A stretch of DNA of 64,000 bases from Salirhabdus euzebyi. Lineage in GTDB: Bacteria > Bacillota > Bacilli > Bacillales > Alkalibacillaceae. The position numbers were made by a program, and so were the translations under genes. Shown here piece after piece: positions 26,897-36,208 of this stretch; within the stretch, counting starts at the first letter, position 1; each line of letters opens with the position of its first letter. The stretch spans positions 1 to 64,000 of the forward strand of contig NZ_JACHGH010000010.1 in assembly GCF_014207435.1 (NCBI RefSeq). Reading direction: 5' to 3'. The notes under the pieces were generated by a model. The model was given only the letters and a program-made list of their open reading frames with translations, did no database searches and was not told the origin of the DNA.

Positions 26897-28063
26897 ATGA
26901 ATGTCTTAATTTTGTCACAGGCAATTGATAGAAAATATTTAAGGATTATATGTGATTCATTACCCAAGAAAAGTAAAATAACTCTCATAACAGGTAGTGA
27001 AATAAATGAAATTCATAATGTGGAGATAATTAAATCTCCAATGCATAATCCTAAGAGTATTGTTAGTAGGATACAAAGTTGGTTAAGCTTTAATATGTTT
27101 TTGAATAAATGGATAAAAAGGGGTGGAAATAATAAATTTGACTTAATATTTGCTACTTCAAACCCTCCAATTAATTCTTATATCGGTTACAAGATCAAAA
27201 AGAGGTTTTCAATACCTTTTATATATATGAATTGGGATATATATCCACAAATAATAGAGGAAAATTTTGAGGCGAAAATTGTTAAGGTAATTTGTAAGCT
27301 ATGGCATCTTGTGAATAATAGAATTTACAAAAAAATTGATCGCATGATTACAATTGGAGATGTAATGGCTAAAAGTATAAATAAGCATCTTAAAAGTCCA
27401 ATTGATATATCTGTTATCCCCATCCCTGCTAATACAAAACAATTAATGCCTGTTGAAAAGAATAAAAACTTATTTATTAAAGAACAGCAACTTATTGATA
27501 AATTTGTAGTTCTCTATTCAGGGAAAATGGGATATGGACATAATATTCCGCTAATATTAGAAGCAGCAGAAAAATTAAAGGAAATCAGTGATATTCAATT
27601 TGTGTTTATAGGGAATGGTCCAGGCTATAAAATAGTTCAGGATCACATGAAAAATGTTGATTCTCAAAATATAAAATTATACGGGTTACAACCATTGGAT
27701 ATTTTCCCATATTCAATGGCTAGCGGAGATATTGGAATAGTATCACAAGAAAATAAGCTAGCTCATCTGTTTATGCCAAGTAAAACATATGACATGATGA
27801 GTTGTGGACTCCCTATAGTAGGTATATGTAGTGGGAATGATGACTTAAGTAATTTAATTATTGAACATGGTGTTGGAGAGTATGTTTCGTCTAATGATCC
27901 AAACGATTTGGCACGTACAATTAGAAAGCTGTATGAAGATAAAGAGTTACTTGAAAATTATAAGAAAAATGCAAGGGAAGTAGCAGTTGAAGAGTATAGT
28001 TTTGAAAAAATAAAAGAAAAGTACGGTGTGCTTTTCGAAGGTATAGGTAAAGGAGAAAAATAA
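26897..28063 (+). CDS. GT4 family glycosyltransferase
   Basis: 388 residues. A GT-B enzyme, with N-terminal [16 protein letters not shown] and a C-terminal donor domain: [21 protein letters not shown] (about 225), [13 protein letters not shown] and the EX7E-type region [18 protein letters not shown] (about 298). These mark GT4 WbuB/PimB-like enzymes. GGAGAG (26883-26888) supports the ATG at 26897; an extension back into the sugar transferase gene to 26687 is not protein-like and is rejected. It probably adds the second sugar of the repeat. Confidence 0.87.
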   Translation: MNVLILSQAIDRKYLRIICDSLPKKSKITLITGSEINEIHNVEIIKSPMHNPKSIVSRIQSWLSFNMFLNKWIKRGGNNKFDLIFATSNPPINSYIGYKIKKRFSIPFIYMNWDIYPQIIEENFEAKIVKVICKLWHLVNNRIYKKIDRMITIGDVMAKSINKHLKSPIDISVIPIPANTKQLMPVEKNKNLFIKEQQLIDKFVVLYSGKMGYGHNIPLILEAAEKLKEISDIQFVFIGNGPGYKIVQDHMKNVDSQNIKLYGLQPLDIFPYSMASGDIGIVSQENKLAHLFMPSKTYDMMSCGLPIVGICSGNDDLSNLIIEHGVGEYVSSNDPNDLARTIRKLYEDKELLENYKKNAREVAVEEYSFEKIKEKYGVLFEGIGKGEK

Positions 28064-28064
28064 C

Positions 28065-29144
28065 ATGAAAAAAGCATTGATTACTGGTATAACTGGACAA
28101 GATGGATCCTTCTTGGCGGAGTTCTTAATAGAAAAAGGCTATGAAGTACATGGCGTAATTAGAAGGAGCTCATCTTTTAATACTGAAAGAATAGAACATT
28201 TATATATAGATGAACTTTTAAAAGATATGAAGATTAAAAGAAAGGTTCAATTACATTATGGTGACATGACGGATTCTACTAATTTAATAAGGCTAATTCG
28301 AGAGATACAGCCAGATGAAATTTATAATTTAGCTGCTATGTCTCATGTTAAAGTATCATTTGAAGTACCCGAATATACTGCTGATACAGATGGAATTGGT
28401 ACTTTAAGATTACTTGAAGCAGTAAGGTTTTTAGGTTATGAAGATAGAACCAAAATTTATCAAGCATCTACTTCTGAATTGTATGGAAAAGTAGTAGAAG
28501 TGCCCCAAAGTGAAACTACACCTTTTTACCCAAGGAGTCCTTATGGTGTAGCAAAACTTTATGGTTTTTGGATTACAAAAAATTATCGTGAAGCTTATAA
28601 TATGTTTGCTGTTAATGGAATTTTATTTAACCATGAGTCAGAAAGACGTGGTGAGACCTTTGTGACAAGGAAAATAACACTTGCTGCTGCAAGGATTCAA
28701 AAAGGTACACAGGAAAAGCTATACCTCGGTAACTTAGATGCAAGGCGTGACTGGGGTTATGCAAAAGATTACGTTGAATGCATGTGGCTTATGCTACAAC
28801 ATGATAGACCAGAAGATTTTGTTATTGCAACAGGTGAAATGCATACAGTAAGAGAATTTACAACCTTAGCATTTAAAGAAGCTGGAATTGAAATAGAATG
28901 GCAAGGCAAAGGTATCGAGGAAAAAGGTATTGATAAAGAAACTGGAAAAATTTTAGTTGAAGTTGACCCTAAATATTTTAGGCCGACAGAAGTAGAGCAA
29001 TTATTAGGTGATCCTACAAAAGCAAAGACACAATTAGGATGGAATCCAACAAGAACTAGCTTTGAAGAGTTAGTGAAAATTATGGTCCGAAGTGACATGA
29101 AGCTTGTTGAGCGTGAAGAGAGAATTAGAAGAGAATTCGATTAG
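28065..29144 (+). CDS. gmd: GDP-mannose 4,6-dehydratase
   Basis: First step from GDP-mannose to GDP-L-fucose. 359 residues, with [19 protein letters not shown] at the N-terminus, [47 protein letters not shown] and the active-site STSELYGKV and [13 protein letters not shown] (YxxxK, about 153-163), then [17 protein letters not shown]. All are diagnostic for Gmd. It starts 1 base after the GT4 stop. It works with fcl downstream and manC at 45279. Confidence 0.96.
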   Translation: MKKALITGITGQDGSFLAEFLIEKGYEVHGVIRRSSSFNTERIEHLYIDELLKDMKIKRKVQLHYGDMTDSTNLIRLIREIQPDEIYNLAAMSHVKVSFEVPEYTADTDGIGTLRLLEAVRFLGYEDRTKIYQASTSELYGKVVEVPQSETTPFYPRSPYGVAKLYGFWITKNYREAYNMFAVNGILFNHESERRGETFVTRKITLAAARIQKGTQEKLYLGNLDARRDWGYAKDYVECMWLMLQHDRPEDFVIATGEMHTVREFTTLAFKEAGIEIEWQGKGIEEKGIDKETGKILVEVDPKYFRPTEVEQLLGDPTKAKTQLGWNPTRTSFEELVKIMVRSDMKLVEREERIRREFD

Positions 29145-29156
29145 GGGCGTGTTTTT

Positions 29157-30089
29157 ATGAATAAGGATGCTAAGATTTATGTTGCTGGTCATAGAGGAAT
29201 GGTTGGCTCAGCAATTGTACGAACCCTTGAAGAGAATGGGTTTACAAATATCATTAAAAGGACATCAGAAGAGTTAAATCTTATTCGCCAAGAAGAAGTT
29301 GAAAGTTTCTTTAAGAAACAAAAACCAGACTACGTATTTTTAGCAGCCGCTAAAGTTGGTGGCATACATGCTAATAACACCTATCCTGCAGAGTTTCTTT
29401 ATAATAACTTGATGATAGAGTCAAATGTGATTCATAGCGCTTATAAGTACAATGTGAAAAAATTATTGTTTTTAGGGTCGTCTTGTATTTATCCCAAAAT
29501 GGCACCTCAGCCAATAAAAGAAGAGTATTTACTTACAGGATCGTTAGAACCTACAAATGAGGCTTATGCAATTGCAAAGATTAGTGGGATAGAGCTATGC
29601 AGGTTTTATAGAAAGCAATATGGTTGTGATTTTATTTCAGCTATGCCTACAAATCTTTATGGAATTAATGATAACTTTGACTTAGAGACTTCTCATGTTT
29701 TACCTGCACTTATAAGAAAATTTCACGAGGCGAAAATTAACAATCAAAAAGAAGTAGTTATATGGGGGACAGGAAAACCAAGGCGTGAATTCTTATATGT
29801 TGATGATTTAGCGGATGCTTGTCTTCACATAATGAAAGACTATAGTGACGAAATGCATGTGAATATTGGAACTGGTGAAGATATAGAAATTGGAGAACTA
29901 GCCGAAATGATTAAAAATATTGTAGGATTCAAAGGGGATATTGTAAACGACTTAACAAAACCTGATGGCACCCCAAGGAAATTGTTAGATGTTAGTTTAT
30001 TACAAAGTACCGGGTGGGTATTTAATACAAAGCTAAATGCAGGAATAGAAAAGGTTTACCAATGGTATCTTGAACAAAAAAATAATTAG
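29157..30089 (+). CDS. fcl: GDP-L-fucose synthase
   Basis: Epimerase/reductase that turns the Gmd product into GDP-L-fucose. 310 residues, N-terminal [15 protein letters not shown] (the GMVGSA signature of the family), [47 protein letters not shown] (YxxxK), [19 protein letters not shown] and [19 protein letters not shown]. It lies 12 bases after gmd. The donor sugar it makes must be used by a fucosyltransferase in or near this locus. Confidence 0.96.
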   Translation: MNKDAKIYVAGHRGMVGSAIVRTLEENGFTNIIKRTSEELNLIRQEEVESFFKKQKPDYVFLAAAKVGGIHANNTYPAEFLYNNLMIESNVIHSAYKYNVKKLLFLGSSCIYPKMAPQPIKEEYLLTGSLEPTNEAYAIAKISGIELCRFYRKQYGCDFISAMPTNLYGINDNFDLETSHVLPALIRKFHEAKINNQKEVVIWGTGKPRREFLYVDDLADACLHIMKDYSDEMHVNIGTGEDIEIGELAEMIKNIVGFKGDIVNDLTKPDGTPRKLLDVSLLQSTGWVFNTKLNAGIEKVYQWYLEQKNN

Positions 30090-30222
30090 GTTTATTCTTG
30101 TTGAAAAAAACTGTTGGAACCATAATGAAAATTACAGAGAACAGATGTTGATTTTATCGTAATGAAAGAATTACCGATAGAAAGGGTTAAACATTTTTCT
30201 AAAAATATAGGAGGAGTATTTT

Positions 30223-31203
30223 ATGAAATCAGTGTTAGTTACTGGGGCGGATGGTTTTATCGGAAGCCATTTAACAGAGAGGTTAGTAGAGGAAGGATAT
30301 AAGGTCAAAGCCTTTGCATATTATAATTCGTTCAATACTTGGGGTTGGTTAGACACTCTACCAAAAGAAACATTAAAAGAAATTGAAGTGTTTACAGGGG
30401 ATATAAGGGACCCTAATGGTGTAAAAGAATCTATGAAGGGGATGGATGAGGTATACCATTTAGCAGCGCTTATTGCTATACCGTTTAGCTATCACTCTCC
30501 AGATACTTATGTAGATACTAATATTAAAGGGACTTTAAATGTGTTACAAGCTGCGAGAGATTTGGGCACTGCTAGATTGTTGATAACCTCTACATCAGAA
30601 GTTTATGGAACAGCTCAGTATGTACCTATTGATGAAAATCACCCATATCAAGGACAGTCTCCTTATTCTGCTACTAAGATTGGTGCAGATCGTTTAGCTG
30701 AGTCTTTTTATAAAAGTTTTAATATGCCCATCTCAATAGTAAGACCATTTAATACTTATGGTCCACGTCAATCAGCAAGGGCTGTAATTCCAACAATTAT
30801 CACTCAGCTACTTGCAGGAAAAGAAGAGATTGAACTTGGATCACTAACTCCAACAAGGGATTTTAACTTTGTGAAAGATACTGCTAATGGCTTTATCGAG
30901 ATAGCAAAGTCTGAAAATACAATTGGCGAAGAAATTAATATCGCTACACAACAAGAGATATCAATAGGTCAACTCGCAGAAGAACTGATTAGACAAATTA
31001 ATCCAAACGCAAGGATAGTTTGTGATGAACAAAGGTTAAGACCTGAAAATAGTGAAGTTAACAGATTACTTGGGTCTAATGAAAAAATAAAAAAATTAAC
31101 AAATTGGAAACCTGAATATTCTTTTGAACATGGGTTATCTGAAACGATTGATTTTTTTAAACATAATTTAGATAAATATAAAGTAGATATTTATAACATT
31201 TAG
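30223..31203 (+). CDS. legB: LegB-like NDP-HexNAc 4,6-dehydratase
   Basis: 326 residues, an extended SDR. The N-terminus VLVTGADGFIGSHLTERLV is followed by AFAYYNSFNTWGWLD, which is characteristic of LegB-type dehydratases rather than PseB or RmlB. Catalytic parts: TSTSEVYGTAQYVP and SPYSATKIGADRLAE (YxxxK, about 147), then PFNTYGPRQSARAVIPTII. It would make the 4-keto-6-deoxy intermediate for a legionaminic-acid-type nonulosonate. The neighbours encode the matching aminotransferase, guanylyltransferase, NeuB-type synthase and CMP-transferase. AGGAGGAG precedes the ATG. Confidence 0.86.
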   Translation: MKSVLVTGADGFIGSHLTERLVEEGYKVKAFAYYNSFNTWGWLDTLPKETLKEIEVFTGDIRDPNGVKESMKGMDEVYHLAALIAIPFSYHSPDTYVDTNIKGTLNVLQAARDLGTARLLITSTSEVYGTAQYVPIDENHPYQGQSPYSATKIGADRLAESFYKSFNMPISIVRPFNTYGPRQSARAVIPTIITQLLAGKEEIELGSLTPTRDFNFVKDTANGFIEIAKSENTIGEEINIATQQEISIGQLAEELIRQINPNARIVCDEQRLRPENSEVNRLLGSNEKIKKLTNWKPEYSFEHGLSETIDFFKHNLDKYKVDIYNI

Positions 31204-31215
31204 GAGGGGGAACTA

Positions 31216-32406
31216 ATGAATCAAAAATTTATTCCTCTTTCTGTACCAAATTTAAAGGGAAGAGAATTAGAATATGTAACTCATGCTATTGAAACAGAGT
31301 GGGTATCTACTGGTGGTGGTTATATAGATAAGTTTGAAGAAAGGATAGCAGAATACCTTAATGTTGAACAAGCTGTAGCTTGTCAAAGTGGTACTGCAGG
31401 ACTACATTTAGCCTTAAGATTGAGTGGAGTAGGCTATGGAGACGAAGTAATTGTTCCTACATTGACATTTATTGCAGCTGTTAATCCAGTAAGATACTGT
31501 GGTGCGGATCCTGTTTTTATGGATTGTGATGACACATTGAATTTGGATTTAGATAAATTAACTGACTTTTTTGAGCGGGAATGTGAGATAAAGAATAATA
31601 AACTAATTAATCTTTCAACAGGAAAAGTGATAAAAGCAATAGTTGTAGTTCATATTTTTGGTAATTTGATAAACATGGTCCAGGTTATTAAATTAGCAAA
31701 AAAGTATGGTTTAAAAGTAATAGAGGATGCAACTGAGGCGTTAGGAAGCTTTTACACTGAAGGAGAATATAAAAATAGTTATGCTGGGACTATTGGAGAT
31801 TTTGGTGTTTTTTCATTTAATGGAAATAAGATCATTACTACCGGTGGAGGTGGTATGTTAGTTGGTACTGATAGGGAGTTAGTTACCAAAGGAAGATACT
31901 TATCGACTCAAGCTAAGGATGATGGATTGTTTTATATACATGATGAAGTAGGCTATAACTATAGAATGACAAATGTACAAGCTGCAATTGGATTGGCTCA
32001 ACTTGAACAACTTGAAAAGTTCATTTCAATCAAGGAAAAAAATTACTTTCATTATAAAGAAAAAATAAAGAATATAGATGGAATAGAAGTAATCGAATTT
32101 AATAGAGGTACGAGACCTAATTACTGGTTTTATTCATTCGTTATTGATTCTAAAAGATTTGGATTAGGAAGAGATGAAATAATGCTATACCTACAAGAAA
32201 AAGGGGTACAAACTCGTCCGATATGGGGCTTGATTCACAAACAAAAGCCTTATATTAACAATCAATCTTATCAAATTCAGAAAGCAAACCATTATTTGCA
32301 TTCCATAATAAATTTGCCATGTAGTACTAATCTAAGCGAAGAGGATATAAGTACTGTGACAGACATATTAGCTTCTTTACATGCAAGGAGTGATCAAAAT
32401 GTTTGA
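31216..32406 (+). CDS. legC: LegC-like nucleotide-sugar aminotransferase
   Basis: 396 residues, DegT/DnrJ/EryC1 PLP fold. IPLSVPNLKGRELEYVTHAI and EWVSTGGGYIDKFEE at the N-terminus are typical of LegC. SGTAGLHLALRL, EDATEALGSFY and the PLP-Lys motif [17 protein letters not shown] (Lys about 207) follow. It should aminate the LegB product at C4. AGGAGGGGG lies 7 bases before the ATG. Its end overlaps the next start by 8 bases. Confidence 0.88.
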   Translation: MNQKFIPLSVPNLKGRELEYVTHAIETEWVSTGGGYIDKFEERIAEYLNVEQAVACQSGTAGLHLALRLSGVGYGDEVIVPTLTFIAAVNPVRYCGADPVFMDCDDTLNLDLDKLTDFFERECEIKNNKLINLSTGKVIKAIVVVHIFGNLINMVQVIKLAKKYGLKVIEDATEALGSFYTEGEYKNSYAGTIGDFGVFSFNGNKIITTGGGGMLVGTDRELVTKGRYLSTQAKDDGLFYIHDEVGYNYRMTNVQAAIGLAQLEQLEKFISIKEKNYFHYKEKIKNIDGIEVIEFNRGTRPNYWFYSFVIDSKRFGLGRDEIMLYLQEKGVQTRPIWGLIHKQKPYINNQSYQIQKANHYLHSIINLPCSTNLSEEDISTVTDILASLHARSDQNV

Positions 32407-33457
32407 TGTAAAACAAATTACAATTAATGAAAATATGTCAGTAATTGAAGCAATAAAAAAAATGGATGTAACTTCAAAGAAGATATTAATTGTAGCGAAT
32501 GAAGAAAACAAGTTAATGGGAGTAATTACTGACGGAGATGTTAGAAGATGGATACTTAAAAATGGGAACTTAAGAAATGAAGTATCTTATATTATGAATA
32601 CAAGTCCGATAGTAGTTAATGTAGGGGATGAAGAAAGTGCACTAGACATAATGAAGGATAAATTTATTGATGCCATACCTGTTGTTGACCGACAGAATAA
32701 TGTAGTTAATGTTGTTTTTTGGAATAAAGAAGTTAATGGTGCATTTAAAATGTATGGGGATATAGATATTCCTGTAGTAATCATGGCAGGTGGTAAGGGT
32801 ACGAGATTATATCCTTATACTAAGGTTCTACCAAAACCTCTATTTCCGATAGGTGATACACCAATTGTGGAAAGAATTATAAATCGATTTGTTGATTTTG
32901 GCGCTAAGAATTTTTATATGACCATTAATTATAAGAAGAATATGATAAGATCTTATTTCGCTGATATTGAAAAAGAGTACGACATCGAATTTATAGAAGA
33001 AGAAAAACCACTTGGAACTGGTGGTAGTCTTTCTTTATTAAGGGGAGAACTAATTACACCATTCTTTATCAGTAACTGTGACATTTTAATTGATGCTAAT
33101 TATTCTGATATTTACAATTTCCATCAAAAGAATGAAAATAAAATCACTATGATTACTTCCCTAAAAAATTTCAAAATCCCGTATGGGATTGTTGACTTAG
33201 ATGACTCTGGAATTATCAAGGAAACTCAGGAAAAGCCAGAATATACTCATTTGATAAATACAGGCATGTATATAGTAGAACCAGATTTACTAGATTATAT
33301 ACCAGAAAATCAATTTTTCCATATTACAGAACTTATTGATTTATGTATTGCTAAAGGTTACAAAGTTGGGACTTATCCGGTAAGTGAAGATTCTTGGTTA
33401 GACATGGGGCAGTTTGATGAAATGGATAACATGATCAAGAAATTAGGTGTAAAGTAA
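32399..33457 (+). CDS. CBS-domain hexosamine-1-phosphate nucleotidyltransferase, PtmE-like
   Basis: 352 residues: two CBS repeats at about 1-115 (VIEAIKKMDVTSKKILIV, GVITDGDVRRWILKNG) joined to a nucleotidyltransferase with VVIMAGGKGTRLYPYTKVLP (about 125-144), KPLFPIGDTPIVERII, EEEKPLGTGGSL and SNCDI. The CBS plus NTP-transferase fusion is that of PtmE, the glucosamine-1-P guanylyltransferase that feeds GDP-linked sugars into the Campylobacter legionaminic pathway. The ATG at 32399 follows AAGGAG and begins MFDVKQITINENM. If the assignment is right, the pathway uses GDP- rather than UDP-sugars. Confidence 0.83.
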   Translation: MFDVKQITINENMSVIEAIKKMDVTSKKILIVANEENKLMGVITDGDVRRWILKNGNLRNEVSYIMNTSPIVVNVGDEESALDIMKDKFIDAIPVVDRQNNVVNVVFWNKEVNGAFKMYGDIDIPVVIMAGGKGTRLYPYTKVLPKPLFPIGDTPIVERIINRFVDFGAKNFYMTINYKKNMIRSYFADIEKEYDIEFIEEEKPLGTGGSLSLLRGELITPFFISNCDILIDANYSDIYNFHQKNENKITMITSLKNFKIPYGIVDLDDSGIIKETQEKPEYTHLINTGMYIVEPDLLDYIPENQFFHITELIDLCIAKGYKVGTYPVSEDSWLDMGQFDEMDNMIKKLGVK

Positions 33458-33555
33458 TTAGAGAAAGTTGATAATGAATTAGAAGTGGAAATAAATCTTT
33501 AATATATCTATTTTTTACTATAATTTATAATTTCTGTGCAGGGTGGTTTATGAAG

Positions 33556-34410
33556 ATGAATGTTGCTTTTGGAACAGTTATTTATGAGGAGGGTTTTGAT
33601 TATTCTTTAGAATATATTAAATCTCTAAATCAGCAGACCTACAATGATTTTGATCTTCTTCTTCTTAACGATAACTTGTCTAAAAATAAATTAGATTTTA
33701 TAACTGATAATTTAAAAGTAACGCCAAAGATTTATCAAGGTACAAATGGATTGAAGCCACATGAACTAAGAGTAGAGCTAATACAAATAGCTAAAAGTAA
33801 AAATTATGACATAATCATTTTTGGTGATTTTGATGATGTGTTTTCAGAGGATAGAATAGCATCGATAATGATGGAATTTAACGAAGATTTTGGCTTTTTT
33901 TATAATGATCTTTATAGTTTAGAGTTTAATAATAAGTTTTTTTCTGAGTTACCAGATATTACACAAAATATCGATAGTATTCTAGAATCAAATTATGTTG
34001 GCCTATCTAACTCAGCGCTAAATTTAAACCTAGTTAACCAAAAAATAATATGTGATTTAAACCAGTGTTCAAATACCATTTTTGATTGGTACCTTTATTC
34101 TTTGTTGTTGCTTTTGGGTCTAAAGGGGAAAAAAATAAAAAATGGAAAGACTTTCTATAGATTACACTCATTAAATGTAGCTGGAAAAAGCGAAAATACT
34201 CTTCAAGATTTAATGAAAGAAATAGAAGTAAAGGTTCGCCATTATCATTCTTTGAGCAATAAAAGCATTATTTTTAATGAAAAACTTAATAATTATCAAA
34301 GGTTAAAACATTCTATTGAAAGTTTTGAGATAAATATTATGGACTATGTAGATTATGATAACGATTATTGGTGGGGAAAATTAAATCTAGAAAAAATTGG
34401 AGTGGAGTAA
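33556..34410 (+). CDS. Divergent GT2-like glycosyltransferase
   Basis: About 284 residues. The N-terminus NVAFGTVIYEEGFDYSLEYI resembles GT2 beta-1, and IIFGDFDDVFSEDRI (about 93-107) carries the DXD-like acidic cluster, while the usual DDGS element is replaced by LLLNDNLSK. C-terminal parts are not typical of the well-known subfamilies. GGGTGG (33541-33546) is 9 bases before the ATG at 33556 and too close to the ATG at 33550. It sits inside the nonulosonate genes and may transfer the product or the residue before it. Confidence 0.7.
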   Translation: MNVAFGTVIYEEGFDYSLEYIKSLNQQTYNDFDLLLLNDNLSKNKLDFITDNLKVTPKIYQGTNGLKPHELRVELIQIAKSKNYDIIIFGDFDDVFSEDRIASIMMEFNEDFGFFYNDLYSLEFNNKFFSELPDITQNIDSILESNYVGLSNSALNLNLVNQKIICDLNQCSNTIFDWYLYSLLLLLGLKGKKIKNGKTFYRLHSLNVAGKSENTLQDLMKEIEVKVRHYHSLSNKSIIFNEKLNNYQRLKHSIESFEINIMDYVDYDNDYWWGKLNLEKIGVE

Positions 34411-34414
34411 TATT

Positions 34415-35464
34415 ATGATTAAATTTAACGGGAAAGAAATTAAAAACTTTTCAGAGCCATATATAATTGCAGAAATTGGTGCAAATCATAATGGAGATAT
34501 AGGATTAGCTAAGAAGATGATAGATATTGCAAAAGAAAAAGGGGTTGATGCTGTTAAGTTTCAATCTTGGTCAAAAAGCTCAATAAATAGTAAAAAAGTT
34601 TATCAAGATAATTATTTTTTAGCAGACGATTATAGAAATCGTTCTGATCATACTTTGGAATCAATTATTGAAGCCTATAGCATTGGCAAGGAAGAGCAGA
34701 AAGAACTAAAAGAGTATTGTGATAAGGTTGGCGTAACTTTTTCTTCAACTCCTTTTTCAAATGCTGAAGTTGATTTCTTAGTAGATGAGCTAGATGTTGA
34801 ATTTATAAAGGTAGCTTCAATGGATTTGAATAATCTTCCTTTTCTAGATTATATGGCACGAAAAGGGAAACCAATAATACTTTCGACTGGATTAAGCACT
34901 ATTGCAGAGGTAGATGAAGCTGTAAGAACAATTATTTCTGCAGGGAATGACAAAATAGTGATATTACATTGCGTGTCTATATATCCGCCTAAGAATGAAG
35001 AGGTAAACTTAAATAATATTGACATGTTGAGAAATCTATATAATCTTCCAACTGGATATTCAGACCACACCATTGGAGTTACAGCACCAATTCTTTCCAT
35101 AGCCAAAGGAACATGTTTGATAGAAAAGCATTTTACACTTGATAAAAATATGGAGGGTTGGGATCATAAAGTTTCCGCAGATCCTAATGAACTAGAGATA
35201 ATGGTACGGGAATGCAAAAATGCATATAAAATGCTGGGGAGCTATTACAAGTATGTAAATGAGTCTCAAGAACGTAAAGATGCATTTCGAAGAAGTATTG
35301 TAACAACGAGAGATATAAAAGAAGGAGAGATTATCACAGAGGAAGATCTTGAGTTTAAAAGACCAGGAACAGGTATTGAGCCGAAATATAAAGACTTTAT
35401 TATTGGTAAAAGAGCAAAAAGAAATATTCAATTTGATGAAATCATTAAGATAAGTGATTTCTAA
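34415..35464 (+). CDS. legI: NeuB-family nonulosonic acid synthase (LegI-like)
   Basis: 349 residues. Condenses a 6-carbon amino sugar with phosphoenolpyruvate to form a 9-carbon nonulosonic acid. NeuB TIM barrel: EPYIIAEIGANHNGDIGLAK (about 12-31), DAVKFQSWSKSS, STPFSNAEVDFLV, KVASMDLNNLPFLDYMA, ILSTGLSTIAEVDEAV, LHCVSIYPP, GYSDHTIG and EKHFTLDKNMEGWDHKVSADP; a C-terminal SAF antifreeze-like domain (RRSIVTTRDIKEGEIITEEDL) closes it. AGTGGAG before the ATG at 34415 sets the start. The DHK..SADP form agrees with Leg/Neu5Ac synthases. Confidence 0.9.
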   Translation: MIKFNGKEIKNFSEPYIIAEIGANHNGDIGLAKKMIDIAKEKGVDAVKFQSWSKSSINSKKVYQDNYFLADDYRNRSDHTLESIIEAYSIGKEEQKELKEYCDKVGVTFSSTPFSNAEVDFLVDELDVEFIKVASMDLNNLPFLDYMARKGKPIILSTGLSTIAEVDEAVRTIISAGNDKIVILHCVSIYPPKNEEVNLNNIDMLRNLYNLPTGYSDHTIGVTAPILSIAKGTCLIEKHFTLDKNMEGWDHKVSADPNELEIMVRECKNAYKMLGSYYKYVNESQERKDAFRRSIVTTRDIKEGEIITEEDLEFKRPGTGIEPKYKDFIIGKRAKRNIQFDEIIKISDF

Positions 35465-35484
35465 TTAATGTAGGGGGGAAAACT

Positions 35485-36171
35485 TTGATAGCAATTATTC
35501 CTGCTAGAGGAGGATCTAAGGGGCTACCACGTAAAAATATAAAACCACTTAATGGTAAACCTTTAATATATTATACAATAAAGGCAGCTAAAGAATCTAA
35601 ATATATAGATAGAATTATTTTATCTACAGATGATCAAGAAATTGCTGATATAGGGGAAATGTACGGTGCCGAAGTACCATTTTTAAGGCCGCCCCATTTA
35701 GCAACTGATGCCGCAAAAGCTAGAGATGTTTATCTATTTACTCTAGAAATGTTAAATAAAGATTCAGAAATTCATAATGAAGACTTTATGGTACTTCAGC
35801 CAACATCTCCGTTAAGAAGGGCTATAGACATTGATAATGCGGCAGAAATTTTTTATCAAAATAATGCTGATTCTGTCATCTCTGTTGTTGAAGCCGAACA
35901 TCCGCCTGATTGGTATAAAAAGATTAATCAGCATGGTCTTTTGATAGACTTCTTTTTAAGTAATAATAATAAATTAAATAGGCAGGAATATGAAAGGTCA
36001 TATATTCCTAATGGGGCTATTTTTATTATGAAATATAATGTTCTCAAAGAACATACTACCTATTATACAGATCGAACCTATCCCTATGTTATGGGAAGAG
36101 AATTTTCAGTTGATATTGATAATAGGATGGATTTTATGTTAGCTGAGATACTATTAAAATCTAATAATTAG
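35485..36171 (+). CDS. legF: CMP-nonulosonate cytidylyltransferase (LegF/NeuA-like)
   Basis: 228 residues. Activates the nonulosonic acid with CTP. The CMP-sialate synthetase N-terminus AIIPARGGSKGLPRKNIKPL is complete, followed by GKPLIYYTIKAA, RIILSTDDQEIADI, FLRPPHLATDAAKARDVYL, LQPTSPLRRAIDIDNA and a C-terminal DIDNRMDFMLAE. The start is a TTG with a strong AGGGGGG site (35472-35478). It follows the synthase by 20 bases, as is usual for neuB-neuA pairs. Confidence 0.9.
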   Translation: MIAIIPARGGSKGLPRKNIKPLNGKPLIYYTIKAAKESKYIDRIILSTDDQEIADIGEMYGAEVPFLRPPHLATDAAKARDVYLFTLEMLNKDSEIHNEDFMVLQPTSPLRRAIDIDNAAEIFYQNNADSVISVVEAEHPPDWYKKINQHGLLIDFFLSNNNKLNRQEYERSYIPNGAIFIMKYNVLKEHTTYYTDRTYPYVMGREFSVDIDNRMDFMLAEILLKSNN

Positions 36172-36208
36172 CTATTTGCCTTCGTATTGAGAGGAGAACA
36201 TAGATAGT